Of a stretch of DNA of 64,000 bases, positions 52,832 through 60,725 are shown piece after piece (position 1 is the stretch's first letter; each line of letters starts with the position of its first letter). Below the pieces are notes generated by a model. The model was not told where the DNA came from and did not search any database. It worked only from the letters and a program-made list of their open reading frames with translations. The stretch lies in NCBI GenBank assembly GCA_965120375.1, contig CBCPMW010000014.1, positions 62,001-126,000 on the forward strand, given 5' to 3'. The position numbers and the translations under genes are program-made. The stretch comes from CASPLG01 sp965120375 (GTDB taxonomy: Bacteria; Bacillota; Clostridia; Oscillospirales; Acutalibacteraceae).

Positions 52832-53866
52832 ATGAGCAAAGAAATATTTGAAGCTCTTCGTTTGTTAGAGGCGGAACGGTCTATACCGATGGATTTTATG
52901 ATGGAAAAAATACAAAAGGCAATTGTAACGGCATGTAAGAATAGTTATGATGGAAATGAAGAAGCTATAATAAACATCAATGAAGAAGAGGGAAAGTTCG
53001 AAGTTAGCCTCATGAAAGAAGTTGTAGATGAGGTAGAAGTTAAAGGCAGACAGATATCACTTTCTGAGGCAAGGAAAATTGATCCGGAAGTTTCGGTTGG
53101 CGAAAAAGTTGCTTTCAAATTAGATACAAGGGATTTCGGAAGAATAGCAGCTCAAACAGCTAGAAATATAATAAGACAGGGAATTAGAGACGGAGAAAAG
53201 AGTCAGATTGCCCAGGAATTCCAGGATAAACAAGGTCAAATAGTTAGCGCTGTAGTGGAAAGGATTGATCCTGTGAATGGTGCTTTAACACTAAGGATCG
53301 GTAAGGCTGAGTCGATGCTCCCTGCAAGCGAAAGAATCGGAATTAGTGAAGTAAGAGAAGGTGATCGGATAAAAGTTTATGTTGTTGAAGTTAAAGAAGC
53401 AGATAAAGGTCCAAGAGTTATGATTTCTAGAAGTAATCCGGATTTTATAAGAAAACTTTTCGAGATGGAAGTTCCGGAGCTAGTTAATGGAGAAGTAGAA
53501 ATAAGGTCCATATCTCGGGAAGCAGGGTCTAGGGCCAAGATAGCGGTATCAAGTATTGATGATAACATAGACCCTATAGGGGCGTGTATAGGTAATCACG
53601 GAGCTAGAGTAAATATAGTTGTTGATGAACTCGGCGGAGAAAAAATTGATATAGTAAGATATAGCGATAAACCAGAAGAATTTATTAGAGACTCACTTTT
53701 ACCGGCAAAAGTGATAGGGGTTAATGTGACTTCAAATGAAAATAGAGAGTGTACTGTTTTAGTGCCGAGTGGACAGCTTTCGCTTGCGATAGGGAACAAA
53801 GGACAAAATGTTCGTTTGGCAGCACGTCTGACGGGTTGGAAGATTGATATAAAAGCTGAAAGTTAA
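52832..53866 (+). CDS. nusA: Transcription elongation/termination factor NusA
   Basis: Binds RNA polymerase and controls pausing, termination and antitermination. The 344-residue protein has the N-terminal domain, an S1 domain (about 135-200) and two KH domains with DPIGACIGNHGARV and LAIGNKGQNVRLAARLTGWKIDI. The start is ATG 52832 behind AGGGAGATG; the frame is open upstream but that part is not NusA-like. It is the first gene of the nusA-infB-truB operon; rimP is missing in front of it. Confidence 0.96.
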   Translation: MSKEIFEALRLLEAERSIPMDFMMEKIQKAIVTACKNSYDGNEEAIININEEEGKFEVSLMKEVVDEVEVKGRQISLSEARKIDPEVSVGEKVAFKLDTRDFGRIAAQTARNIIRQGIRDGEKSQIAQEFQDKQGQIVSAVVERIDPVNGALTLRIGKAESMLPASERIGISEVREGDRIKVYVVEVKEADKGPRVMISRSNPDFIRKLFEMEVPELVNGEVEIRSISREAGSRAKIAVSSIDDNIDPIGACIGNHGARVNIVVDELGGEKIDIVRYSDKPEEFIRDSLLPAKVIGVNVTSNENRECTVLVPSGQLSLAIGNKGQNVRLAARLTGWKIDIKAES

Positions 53867-53902
53867 GTTTTTTGTTTTTTGTAGACTAAGGTTGGTGTTT
53901 TA

Positions 53903-54184
53903 GTGAAGAATAGAGTACTTTTGCTAAGAAAATGTGTGGGATGCGGCGAGAGAAAAACAAAAGATAATCTTATAAGGGTAGTAAAATCCGTTAGCAGCGA
54001 AAACGAAGTGGAAATATTCGTTTGTAAAAAAAATGCTCAAGGGAGAGGGGCCTACCTTTGCAAAGATAAAGAGTGTTTTAAGAAAGCTAAAAAAAACAGA
54101 AGATTAGAAAAATCTTTTTCATGTCGAGTTGAGTCTAGTGTTTATGATGACCTTGAACGGATGGTGAATGTTTCTGCAAAATAG
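53903..54184 (+). CDS. ylxR: YlxR family RNA-binding protein
   Basis: A 93-residue protein with LRKCVGCGERKTKDNLIRVV and GRGAYLCKDKECFKKAKKNR, the two conserved halves of YlxR (also called RnpM, linked to RNase P in Bacillus). The start is GTG 53903. It overlaps the next gene by 17 bases, as is common for this pair. Confidence 0.93.
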   Translation: MKNRVLLLRKCVGCGERKTKDNLIRVVKSVSSENEVEIFVCKKNAQGRGAYLCKDKECFKKAKKNRRLEKSFSCRVESSVYDDLERMVNVSAK

Positions 54185-54485
54185 ATGTGGATCTTTTTTA
54201 GGTATTATAGTAAAATCTGGGAATATGGTGTTTGGTAGTAAATGTGTAAAGGAAGATTTGAAAAGACGTAGGATAAAGCTTATTTTATTGGCTTCGGATT
54301 TGTCAGATAAATCTAAATGTAGTATTGTTTTGTCTGCGGAAAAAGAGAAAACTGAATGCATACAACTAGAATTTAAAATGGGAGATATAGGTAGCTTCGT
54401 TGGAAGAAGTACAGGGGTTCTTGGTATAAAAAATTCAGAAATGGCGCTCAAGTTTAAAAAAATTTTAGAAGAGAGTCAATTCTAG
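54168..54485 (+). CDS. ylxQ: YlxQ, L7Ae-family ribosomal protein
   Basis: A 105-residue L7Ae/L30e/Gadd45-type RNA-binding protein that in other Firmicutes recognises kink-turn RNA. The segments FLGIIVKSGNMVFGSKCV and IKLILLASDLSDKSK match the family. It lies between ylxR and infB, its usual place. Confidence 0.88.
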   Translation: MFLQNRCGSFLGIIVKSGNMVFGSKCVKEDLKRRRIKLILLASDLSDKSKCSIVLSAEKEKTECIQLEFKMGDIGSFVGRSTGVLGIKNSEMALKFKKILEESQF

Positions 54486-54500
54486 GGAGGAATAAACAAT

Positions 54501-56879
54501 ATGATAAAATATAGAGTTTACGAAGCTGCAAAAGATCTTGGAGTTGCAAGCAAGGATATAATAGCGGTGATACGCGAATATTTAGGTAGCGAAAAAAAGC
54601 ACATGACCGCTCTTGAAGAAAAGGAATTAGATTTGATTTTGGATTACTATACCCAGAATAATCAGATTGAAGATTTAGACAAATATTTTGCAAGTAGATC
54701 CCCGAATTTTGTTGTTGATGAAACTAAAGTGCCGGGAAAAACTGAGGAGAAATCCGAAAATAAATCTGAGGATAGAACTGAAAAGAAATTAGTTGCAGAC
54801 AAAATGAAGCCCAAAGTGCAACCGAGGAACAAAGAAAAAATAGTAAAAATACAGACAGGTGGCCGCATTGAGAAAAATAATGTTGTGTTTTCTGGATCAC
54901 AAGAAAACCAGTCTCAAAACCGCGTAATTAATACAAGAACGGTAAGCGTAGATATAGAGAAATATAATGAAAAATACGATAAAATGGCGGCTGAAAAAGT
55001 TCAGACCGATAATATGGTAAGAAAACAAAAAATAAATCAAAAATCTCAAAAGAAAGGTAAGCCAAAAAATTCTAGGAAAGAAACAGAAGCAGAAAGGCTA
55101 AAGAGGATAGAGTTAGAACGCAAAACTCGTCCACTAACAGTTTCGCTCCCGGAACAGATTACAATCAGTGAGCTTGCATCCAAATTAAAGGCGACGGCAT
55201 CAGAAGTTATAAAAAAATTAATGCTTATGGGAATGATGGTTTCTATAAATGATCTTGTCGATTTCGATACAGCTAGTTTGGTTGCTATGGAATTTCACGC
55301 TAAAGTTGAAAAAGAAGTGGTTGTTACTATAGAAGATAAAATTATAGATGATAGTGTGGACGACGAAAAGGATCTTATTCCAAGGGCTCCTGTAGTAGTT
55401 GTAATGGGACACGTCGATCACGGTAAGACTTCTCTTTTAGATACTATAAGAAATTCGAATGTTATATCTACAGAAGCCGGAGGAATAACTCAACATATAG
55501 GTGCGTACAGAGTAAAAATACACGATCGTGATATTACGTTTTTAGATACTCCGGGACATGAGGCGTTTACAACTATGCGTGCTAGAGGAGCTCAAGTAAC
55601 AGATATAGCGATTTTGGTTGTAGCTGCCGACGACGGTATAATGCCACAAACTGTAGAAGCAATAAATCATGCTAAAGATGCCGGGGTTTCTATAGTAGTT
55701 GCGATGAATAAAATGGATAAGCCGGAGGCGAACCCAGAAAAAGTTAAGCAGCAGCTAACAGAGCATAATATTCTTCCAGAAGAATGGGGAGGAGATGTTC
55801 CGTGTATTCCTGTTTCTGCAAAAAATAAACAGGGAATAGAAGAGCTTCTTGAAATGCTACTTTTAGTTGCGGATATGAAAGAGTTGAAAGCAAATCCAAA
55901 TAGACCGGCACGCGGAACAATTATAGAATCAAGGCTAGATAAGGGTCGTGGTCCTATTGCAACTGTATTGATACAAAATGGGACTCTCAAAGTCGGAGAC
56001 GTAGTTGTTGCAGGAGTTGCTGTAGGACGCGTTCGAACAATGACAAATGACCTAGGTTGCAGAGTAAAAGAAGCCGGCCCATCTTTCCCGGTAGAAATAA
56101 CAGGGCTCGATGGCGTGCCTTCGGGAGGAGATCTATTCGATGTTGTTTCTGATGAAAAACTCGCAAAACAGCTTACACAGCAACGAAAAAATAAGCAAAA
56201 AGAAGATAAATTCGGTAGTCAAGCTAAAGTTACATTAGACAATTTGTTCGATCATATGAAAATCGGGGATGTGAAGGAGCTAAAGGTCGTTGTGAAAGCT
56301 GATGTTCAAGGGTCAGTTGAAGCTGTCAGCCAATCGCTTGAACGTTTGGAGATCGAGGAAGTAAGAGTTAAAGTTATACATGGAGCAGTAGGCGCAATAA
56401 ATGAGTCCGATGTTATGTTAGCTCAAGCTTCAAATGCTATAATAGTGGGTTTTAATGTCAGGCCCGATGCTACGGCCGCCGAAAATGCCGAGCGGAGCGG
56501 CGTAGATATCAGACTCTACAGGGTCATATACGACTGTATAGAAGAAATAAGTTTGGCAATGAAAGGAATGCTTGAGCCAAGCTTTAAGGAGGTTTCGCTT
56601 GGGCAAGCTGAATGTCGGCAAGTTTACAAACTCTCAAATGCTGGGACTATATCTGGAAGTTATGTTGTATCCGGTAAAATTCTTAGAAATGCAAAAGTAA
56701 GGGTAGTGCGCGACGGGATAGTTGTAGCTGAGGATAAAGTTCAGTCACTAAAAAGATTTAAAGATGATGTAAGAGAAGTTATGCATGGATACGAGTGTGG
56801 AATAGGTTTAGAATATTTTAACGATATAAAAGAAGGAGATGTTTTTGAAGTTTTTCAGATGGAAGAATGTAAAGATTAG
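54501..56879 (+). CDS. infB: Translation initiation factor IF-2
   Basis: GTPase that brings initiator fMet-tRNA to the ribosome. The 792-residue protein has an N-terminal helical domain, a Lys/Gln-rich linker (about 75-200), the IF2_N repeat, and the G domain with VMGHVDHGKTSLLDTI, FLDTPGHEAFTTMRARG and AMNKMDKPEANP. The beta-barrel and C-terminal fMet-binding domains follow. The start is ATG 54501 behind AGGGAGG. With apparent AUU and AUA starts in the window, its partner IF3 would be worth examining. Confidence 0.97.
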   Translation: MIKYRVYEAAKDLGVASKDIIAVIREYLGSEKKHMTALEEKELDLILDYYTQNNQIEDLDKYFASRSPNFVVDETKVPGKTEEKSENKSEDRTEKKLVADKMKPKVQPRNKEKIVKIQTGGRIEKNNVVFSGSQENQSQNRVINTRTVSVDIEKYNEKYDKMAAEKVQTDNMVRKQKINQKSQKKGKPKNSRKETEAERLKRIELERKTRPLTVSLPEQITISELASKLKATASEVIKKLMLMGMMVSINDLVDFDTASLVAMEFHAKVEKEVVVTIEDKIIDDSVDDEKDLIPRAPVVVVMGHVDHGKTSLLDTIRNSNVISTEAGGITQHIGAYRVKIHDRDITFLDTPGHEAFTTMRARGAQVTDIAILVVAADDGIMPQTVEAINHAKDAGVSIVVAMNKMDKPEANPEKVKQQLTEHNILPEEWGGDVPCIPVSAKNKQGIEELLEMLLLVADMKELKANPNRPARGTIIESRLDKGRGPIATVLIQNGTLKVGDVVVAGVAVGRVRTMTNDLGCRVKEAGPSFPVEITGLDGVPSGGDLFDVVSDEKLAKQLTQQRKNKQKEDKFGSQAKVTLDNLFDHMKIGDVKELKVVVKADVQGSVEAVSQSLERLEIEEVRVKVIHGAVGAINESDVMLAQASNAIIVGFNVRPDATAAENAERSGVDIRLYRVIYDCIEEISLAMKGMLEPSFKEVSLGQAECRQVYKLSNAGTISGSYVVSGKILRNAKVRVVRDGIVVAEDKVQSLKRFKDDVREVMHGYECGIGLEYFNDIKEGDVFEVFQMEECKD

Positions 56880-56909
56880 TTCAGGATTGTTTATAAGGAG
56901 GGAGACAGT

Positions 56910-57257
56910 ATGCCGACACATAGAATGCAACATACGTTCGAAAATATAAAAAGGGAAATTGTAGCGATAGTTAGACAGTTAAATGATCCAAGAGTCAGTA
57001 ATAATTTTATTGACCTAATAAAAATTGATATTTCTAGGGATATGTCTCTTTGTAGTGTGTATGTTAGTTCTATACACGGGATAGAAAAAACGAATGAGGC
57101 TGTTTCCGGTTTAAAATGTGCCGTGCCGTACATAAAAAAGGAGTTAGGTCTTCGCCTTAGGCTGCGTTTTATACCAAATTTAAGATTTATAGCGACGGAT
57201 TCTGTTGAGTATGGTGTAAATATGATGGAGAAAATTAATAATTTGATTTCTACATAG
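56910..57257 (+). CDS. rbfA: Ribosome-binding factor A
   Basis: Small-subunit maturation factor needed for 16S rRNA processing. The 115-residue protein has the KH-like core with EIVAIVRQLNDPRVSNN, VYVSSI and LRLRFIPNLRFIATDSVEYG. The start is ATG 56910 behind AAGGAGGG. It stands between infB and the DHH phosphoesterase gene, the standard order. Confidence 0.94.
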   Translation: MPTHRMQHTFENIKREIVAIVRQLNDPRVSNNFIDLIKIDISRDMSLCSVYVSSIHGIEKTNEAVSGLKCAVPYIKKELGLRLRLRFIPNLRFIATDSVEYGVNMMEKINNLIST

Positions 57258-57269
57258 GATGATTCTAAT

Positions 57270-58217
57270 ATGGAAACATTATCAAATATATCCAAAGTAA
57301 TCAAAAGTGAAAATAATTTTTGTATTGTCACACACAAATATCCTGACGGAGATGCAATAGGTTCCGCTTACGCTTTGTGTCGGATTTTACAAAGTATAGG
57401 GAAAAAGTCAAAAGTTTTAATTGATAAAGTTTCCGAAAAATATGATTTCATAAAAGGATATATAAAGGTAGAAGATTTTGAAACTAAATTTGTAATAAGT
57501 GTGGATTTGGCTGAAATTGACCAGTTACCGGAAAATTGTCTTAGTTATAGAAACAAAATAGATTTAAGTATTGATCACCATATGAGTAATAAAAATTTTG
57601 CAAAATTGAATTTTGTGGATGATAAAGCTGCTGCAGCGTCCGAGATCATATATAGGCTTATAAATGTGATGGATTATGATATAGATAAGAAAACGGGAGA
57701 ATGTTTATACATTGGAATCTCAACAGATACAGGTTGTTTTAAGTATTCAAATGTGACAGCTGAAACACATAAGATAGCTGCAAATTTGATAGAAAAGGGG
57801 ATAAATGTTTCAAGAATTAATAAAATATTTTTTGATACAAAGAGAAAAGAGTTTTTAAAACTAGAGTCAATGATATACGGTTCCATTGAATATTTTTTTG
57901 ATGGAAAATGCGCAGTCGTGTGTATAACTCAAGAAATGATGGAAAATGCTGGAGTTTTAGAGAATGAACTTGAAGGAGTTACGTCTATTCCTAGAAGAGT
58001 TGAAGGTGTGGAAATTGGTGTAACGATACGAGAAAAATCTGATGAGATGTATAAAGTATCGGTTCGCACAACCGAAAAGATAAATGCCTCTGAAATATGT
58101 GAAAAGTTTAAAGGAGGAGGACACTTTTGTGCGGCCGGTTTCTCATATGAAGGGAACTTAGGACAACTAAAATTAGAAATACTAGAATTTATAGAAAAGA
58201 AGCTAAAAAATGAGTAA
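57270..58217 (+). CDS. nrnA: DHH-family phosphoesterase NrnA-like
   Basis: Degrades nanoRNAs and 3'-phosphoadenosine 5'-phosphate in Bacillus. The metal-binding motifs THKYPDGDAIGSAYAL, SVDLAE, IDHHMSN and the DHHA1-domain GGGHFCAAGF are intact. 315 residues, ATG 57270. It overlaps truB by eight bases. Confidence 0.93.
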   Translation: METLSNISKVIKSENNFCIVTHKYPDGDAIGSAYALCRILQSIGKKSKVLIDKVSEKYDFIKGYIKVEDFETKFVISVDLAEIDQLPENCLSYRNKIDLSIDHHMSNKNFAKLNFVDDKAAAASEIIYRLINVMDYDIDKKTGECLYIGISTDTGCFKYSNVTAETHKIAANLIEKGINVSRINKIFFDTKRKEFLKLESMIYGSIEYFFDGKCAVVCITQEMMENAGVLENELEGVTSIPRRVEGVEIGVTIREKSDEMYKVSVRTTEKINASEICEKFKGGGHFCAAGFSYEGNLGQLKLEILEFIEKKLKNE

Positions 58218-59118
58218 TATTGACGGAATATTAGTTATAGATAAGCCTGAAAAAATTACTTCCTTTAAAGTAGTTTATGAGATAAAAAAATATCTAAATA
58301 TAAAAAAAGTCGGCCATATGGGTACTTTGGACCCTATGGCAAATGGTGTTTTACCGATTATGTTAGGTAGAGCTACAAAAGCGCTAGATTTAATTAAAAA
58401 CAGTGAAAAAAAGTACGTAGCAAAAATAAAATTTGGAATTTCAACTGATACTCAGGATATTACCGGGAAAATAATAAAAAAAAGCAAAGGAATCGTAAAA
58501 TATTCGGATTTATGTGAAGCCTTAACCGAATTTACCGGTGAAATTTTCCAAGTTCCACCTATGTATTCAGCTTTAAAGAAAAATGGGAAAAAACTATATG
58601 AACTTGCCAGAAAAGGGCAAACTATACATAGAGAAAAAAGAAAAGTGAAGATAGATGAAATTGAAATTCTTGATTTTAATACAAAAAATCAAGAAGCTAC
58701 GATTAAAGTCTCTTGCCTCAAAGGAACATATATTAGAACTCTTTGTTCAGATATTGGAGATAAACTTAAAGTAGGAGCAGCAATGAGCGAACTTAGAAGA
58801 ATACACTCTAACGGATTTAGTATAGATGGAAGTTTGAGTTTAGACCAAGCTTTGAAAGATATTAAAGACGGTTCAATTTTTCAGAAAATTATAAAAGTTG
58901 AATCTTTGTTTATGGAATATCCTAAAATAGAAATTAGTCAGAAACAGTGTATTAGGTTTAAAAGCGGTGCAAGCCTCTATCTCAGTAGATTAGGGGAAAA
59001 CAATATTTTCGTAGACAAACAAAAATACAGGCTGTATAGCGAGGGTGATTTTATTGGATTAGGTGAAGTTAATTTAACTAGAGGTGAAATGTCGGTTTTT
59101 AAATTATTTAAAGTCTAA
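58210..59118 (+). CDS. truB: tRNA pseudouridine-55 synthase
   Basis: Makes pseudouridine 55 in the T-loop of tRNAs. The catalytic aspartate is in KVGHMGTLDPMANGVLPI; further conserved segments are YVAKIKFGISTDTQDITG, PPMYSALKKNGKKLYELAR and SCLKGTYIRTLCSDIG. 302 residues. ATG 58210 overlaps the end of nrnA. The usual next gene, ribF, is absent here. Confidence 0.96.
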   Translation: MSNIDGILVIDKPEKITSFKVVYEIKKYLNIKKVGHMGTLDPMANGVLPIMLGRATKALDLIKNSEKKYVAKIKFGISTDTQDITGKIIKKSKGIVKYSDLCEALTEFTGEIFQVPPMYSALKKNGKKLYELARKGQTIHREKRKVKIDEIEILDFNTKNQEATIKVSCLKGTYIRTLCSDIGDKLKVGAAMSELRRIHSNGFSIDGSLSLDQALKDIKDGSIFQKIIKVESLFMEYPKIEISQKQCIRFKSGASLYLSRLGENNIFVDKQKYRLYSEGDFIGLGEVNLTRGEMSVFKLFKV

Positions 59119-59205
59119 AAATTAAAATAGAAAACAAATTAAACGTGCAAACTTTTTTTAGGTTTTACCAAATTTTGTAGTATTTAAAAAGTAAAAAAAG
59201 ACAAA

Positions 59206-59238
59206 GAAAAAATAACTATTTAATTGTTATTATTTTTA
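59206..59238 (+). terminator. Possible terminator after truB
   Basis: AATAAC (59211-59216) pairs with GTTATT (59226-59231), with flanking A and T runs that extend the stem around one mismatch. It is an AU-rich, weak hairpin in the gap before the toxin gene. Confidence 0.4.
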
Positions 59239-59353
59239 CCTTAAATTATCAATATTTCTTATAAAGTTTATATATTTATGATTAAAACACATAAATATAG
59301 CCAAAAATACTCTCAGAAATTAAAAATTGTACTTTACGGAGAGTGTTTAAGAT

Positions 59354-59731
59354 ATGGAAATAAAAAGAGGAGATATATTTTATGCAGACCTGAGCCCTGT
59401 AGTAGGATCAGAACAAGGTGGCATGAGACCCGTACTAATCATACAGAACGACGTAGGAAATAAATTTAGTCCAACGGTCATCGCTGCAGCCATAACAAGC
59501 CAACAATCAAAATCAAAACTCCCAACACATATAAAATTAGATACAAAATACTGCGGACTTTCGAAAAACTCAGTAGTTTTGCTTGAACAAATCCGCACTT
59601 TAGACAAAGTCAGACTTAAAGAAAAAATAGGATATATAGACCGGATTTATATGAACAGAATAAACCGGGCTTTGTCCGTAAGTTTTGGTTTAGTAACAAG
59701 TAACCTAGTAGGGATGAGCAGTGTTACATAG
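59354..59731 (+). CDS. MazF/EndoA-type mRNA endonuclease toxin
   Basis: The 125-residue protein has the PemK/MazF signature: KRGDIFYADLSPVVGSEQGG, RPVLIIQND, TVIAAAITSQ and VLLEQIRTLDKVRL. These carry the arginine and threonine/serine residues of the RNA-cutting site. The family cuts mRNA at short sequences and is normally held in check by a MazE/EndoAI antitoxin encoded just upstream. The 235 bases upstream contain no such gene. The start is ATG 59354 behind ACGGAGAG. Confidence 0.92.
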   Translation: MEIKRGDIFYADLSPVVGSEQGGMRPVLIIQNDVGNKFSPTVIAAAITSQQSKSKLPTHIKLDTKYCGLSKNSVVLLEQIRTLDKVRLKEKIGYIDRIYMNRINRALSVSFGLVTSNLVGMSSVT

Positions 59732-59833
59732 ACAGTTGCCTAACCGAATTAAAAACTAATTTTTTATACAAAAACAGAGACTCTAAAAGATAAAATTTCC
59801 CAAAGAGCCCCTTTTCGTGAAAACACTCACAAG

Positions 59834-60013
59834 CTACGCAGTTTTAGAAGAGCGTAAACACCTTGTACAAATATTAACATGCATCGGGACGTTATCAATT
59901 ACCATTTTTCTTCTCTGGATATTTGGTTTCCATTTCCTGTTCGAACGTCTATGAGAGTGAGAGACCTTAATTCCAAATGAAACGCCCTTGTTACATATAT
60001 CACACTTAGCCAT
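59834..60013 (-). CDS. rpmB: Ribosomal protein L28
   Basis: Large-subunit ribosomal protein of 59 residues with MAKCDICNKGVSFG at the start and a second cysteine pair ICTRC near the end, the zinc-binding form. The start is taken at ATG 60013 behind GGAGG; the open frame continues upstream but that part is not L28. Transcribed leftward, convergent with the toxin gene. Confidence 0.95.
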   Translation of the reverse strand: MAKCDICNKGVSFGIKVSHSHRRSNRKWKPNIQRRKMVIDNVPMHVNICTRCLRSSKTA

Positions 60014-60438
60014 CAGTTTAACCTCCATGCTATAACTTTCAAAACAATGATAACAGAAACGAAAAAATTTTTCAAGCAATTTAATTTCAAGTTATATTGT
60101 ACTTATAATGCTTTATAAAAGGTTATATCGAAAAATCTAGGAAAATACTTTGCAATAGTTAAAGAATAAAAATAAGTGATATAAAGGAAAATTATTGTTT
60201 GGACAAAGTCGGTAACATTGCATAAAATCATAAATTAAAATAAAATTCCATTAGGTAAAAAATATTAAATTTGTGAAAATATATAAAATTTTAAAATTAA
60301 AACATCAAATATTTTTAAAAATGAGAAATATTAGTCTATATTTATAAAAAATTCAATAAAAATAAAATTATTTTATATATTTATTATAAAGTATAAATAT
60401 AATCAAGTTTTTTTATTATAAAAAGTACAAAAAATGAG
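60014..60438 (+). other. Very AT-rich intergenic region
   Basis: This gap separates divergent rpmB and the ATP/ADP translocase gene. It is almost all A and T, with many short homopolymer runs. The rpmB promoter should be here on the minus strand, but I cannot assign it with confidence. No gene is seen. Confidence 0.5.
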
Positions 60439-60467
60439 TTGTAATGTTTAAAATAAACTGCTATAAT
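60439..60467 (+). promoter_or_regulatory. Promoter of the ATP/ADP translocase gene
   Basis: TTGTAA at 60439-60444, a 17-base spacer and a perfect TATAAT at 60462-60467. The predicted RNA would start near 60474, leaving a leader of about 250 bases before the start codon. Confidence 0.72.
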
Positions 60468-60473
60468 GTAATA

Positions 60474-60725
60474 GCTACGAAGATACTTGGCGCTTATGCG
60501 GCCATTTCAGTGCCACGGATTTTGATGTTTTGTGTTATCAAAATGTGAGAGGTGTTGGTACTGTAAGATTGTTCATGCAGCGCATTGTCAAGCAGATCTT
60601 GAAAGTATTGTAAAGCGCGTGCCTGTAGTACAGACTGCTTTAGAAAGATGGTGGTTAATAGGATTTTAGTTTAGCTGTGTTTAAACGTGCTTCATTTTAC
60701 ATTATTAGAAAGGGTGTTTTTAATT
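60474..60725 (+). promoter_or_regulatory. Long structured 5' leader of the translocase mRNA
   Basis: The 250-base stretch is clearly richer in G and C than the DNA before it. It holds a hairpin ATTTTGAT/ATCAAAAT (60519-60526 with 60537-60544), and a second stem GCAGCGC (60577-60583) with GCGC-g-TGC (60615-60622) enclosing a CAAG/CTTG hairpin. A short frame of 12 codons starts at ATG 60575. It matches no riboswitch class I know. It could control translocase expression; this is inference from position and structure. Confidence 0.5.

Noticed and set aside
59278..59463. A 61-codon frame before the MazF gene as its antitoxin.
   Set aside because: It runs through the toxin start in another frame, lacks a ribosome binding site and does not resemble MazE or EndoAI.
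60474..60725. The translocase leader as a T-box or a known riboswitch.
   Set aside because: I see no T-box AGGGTGG core or any conserved riboswitch motif, so only a generic structured leader is reported.
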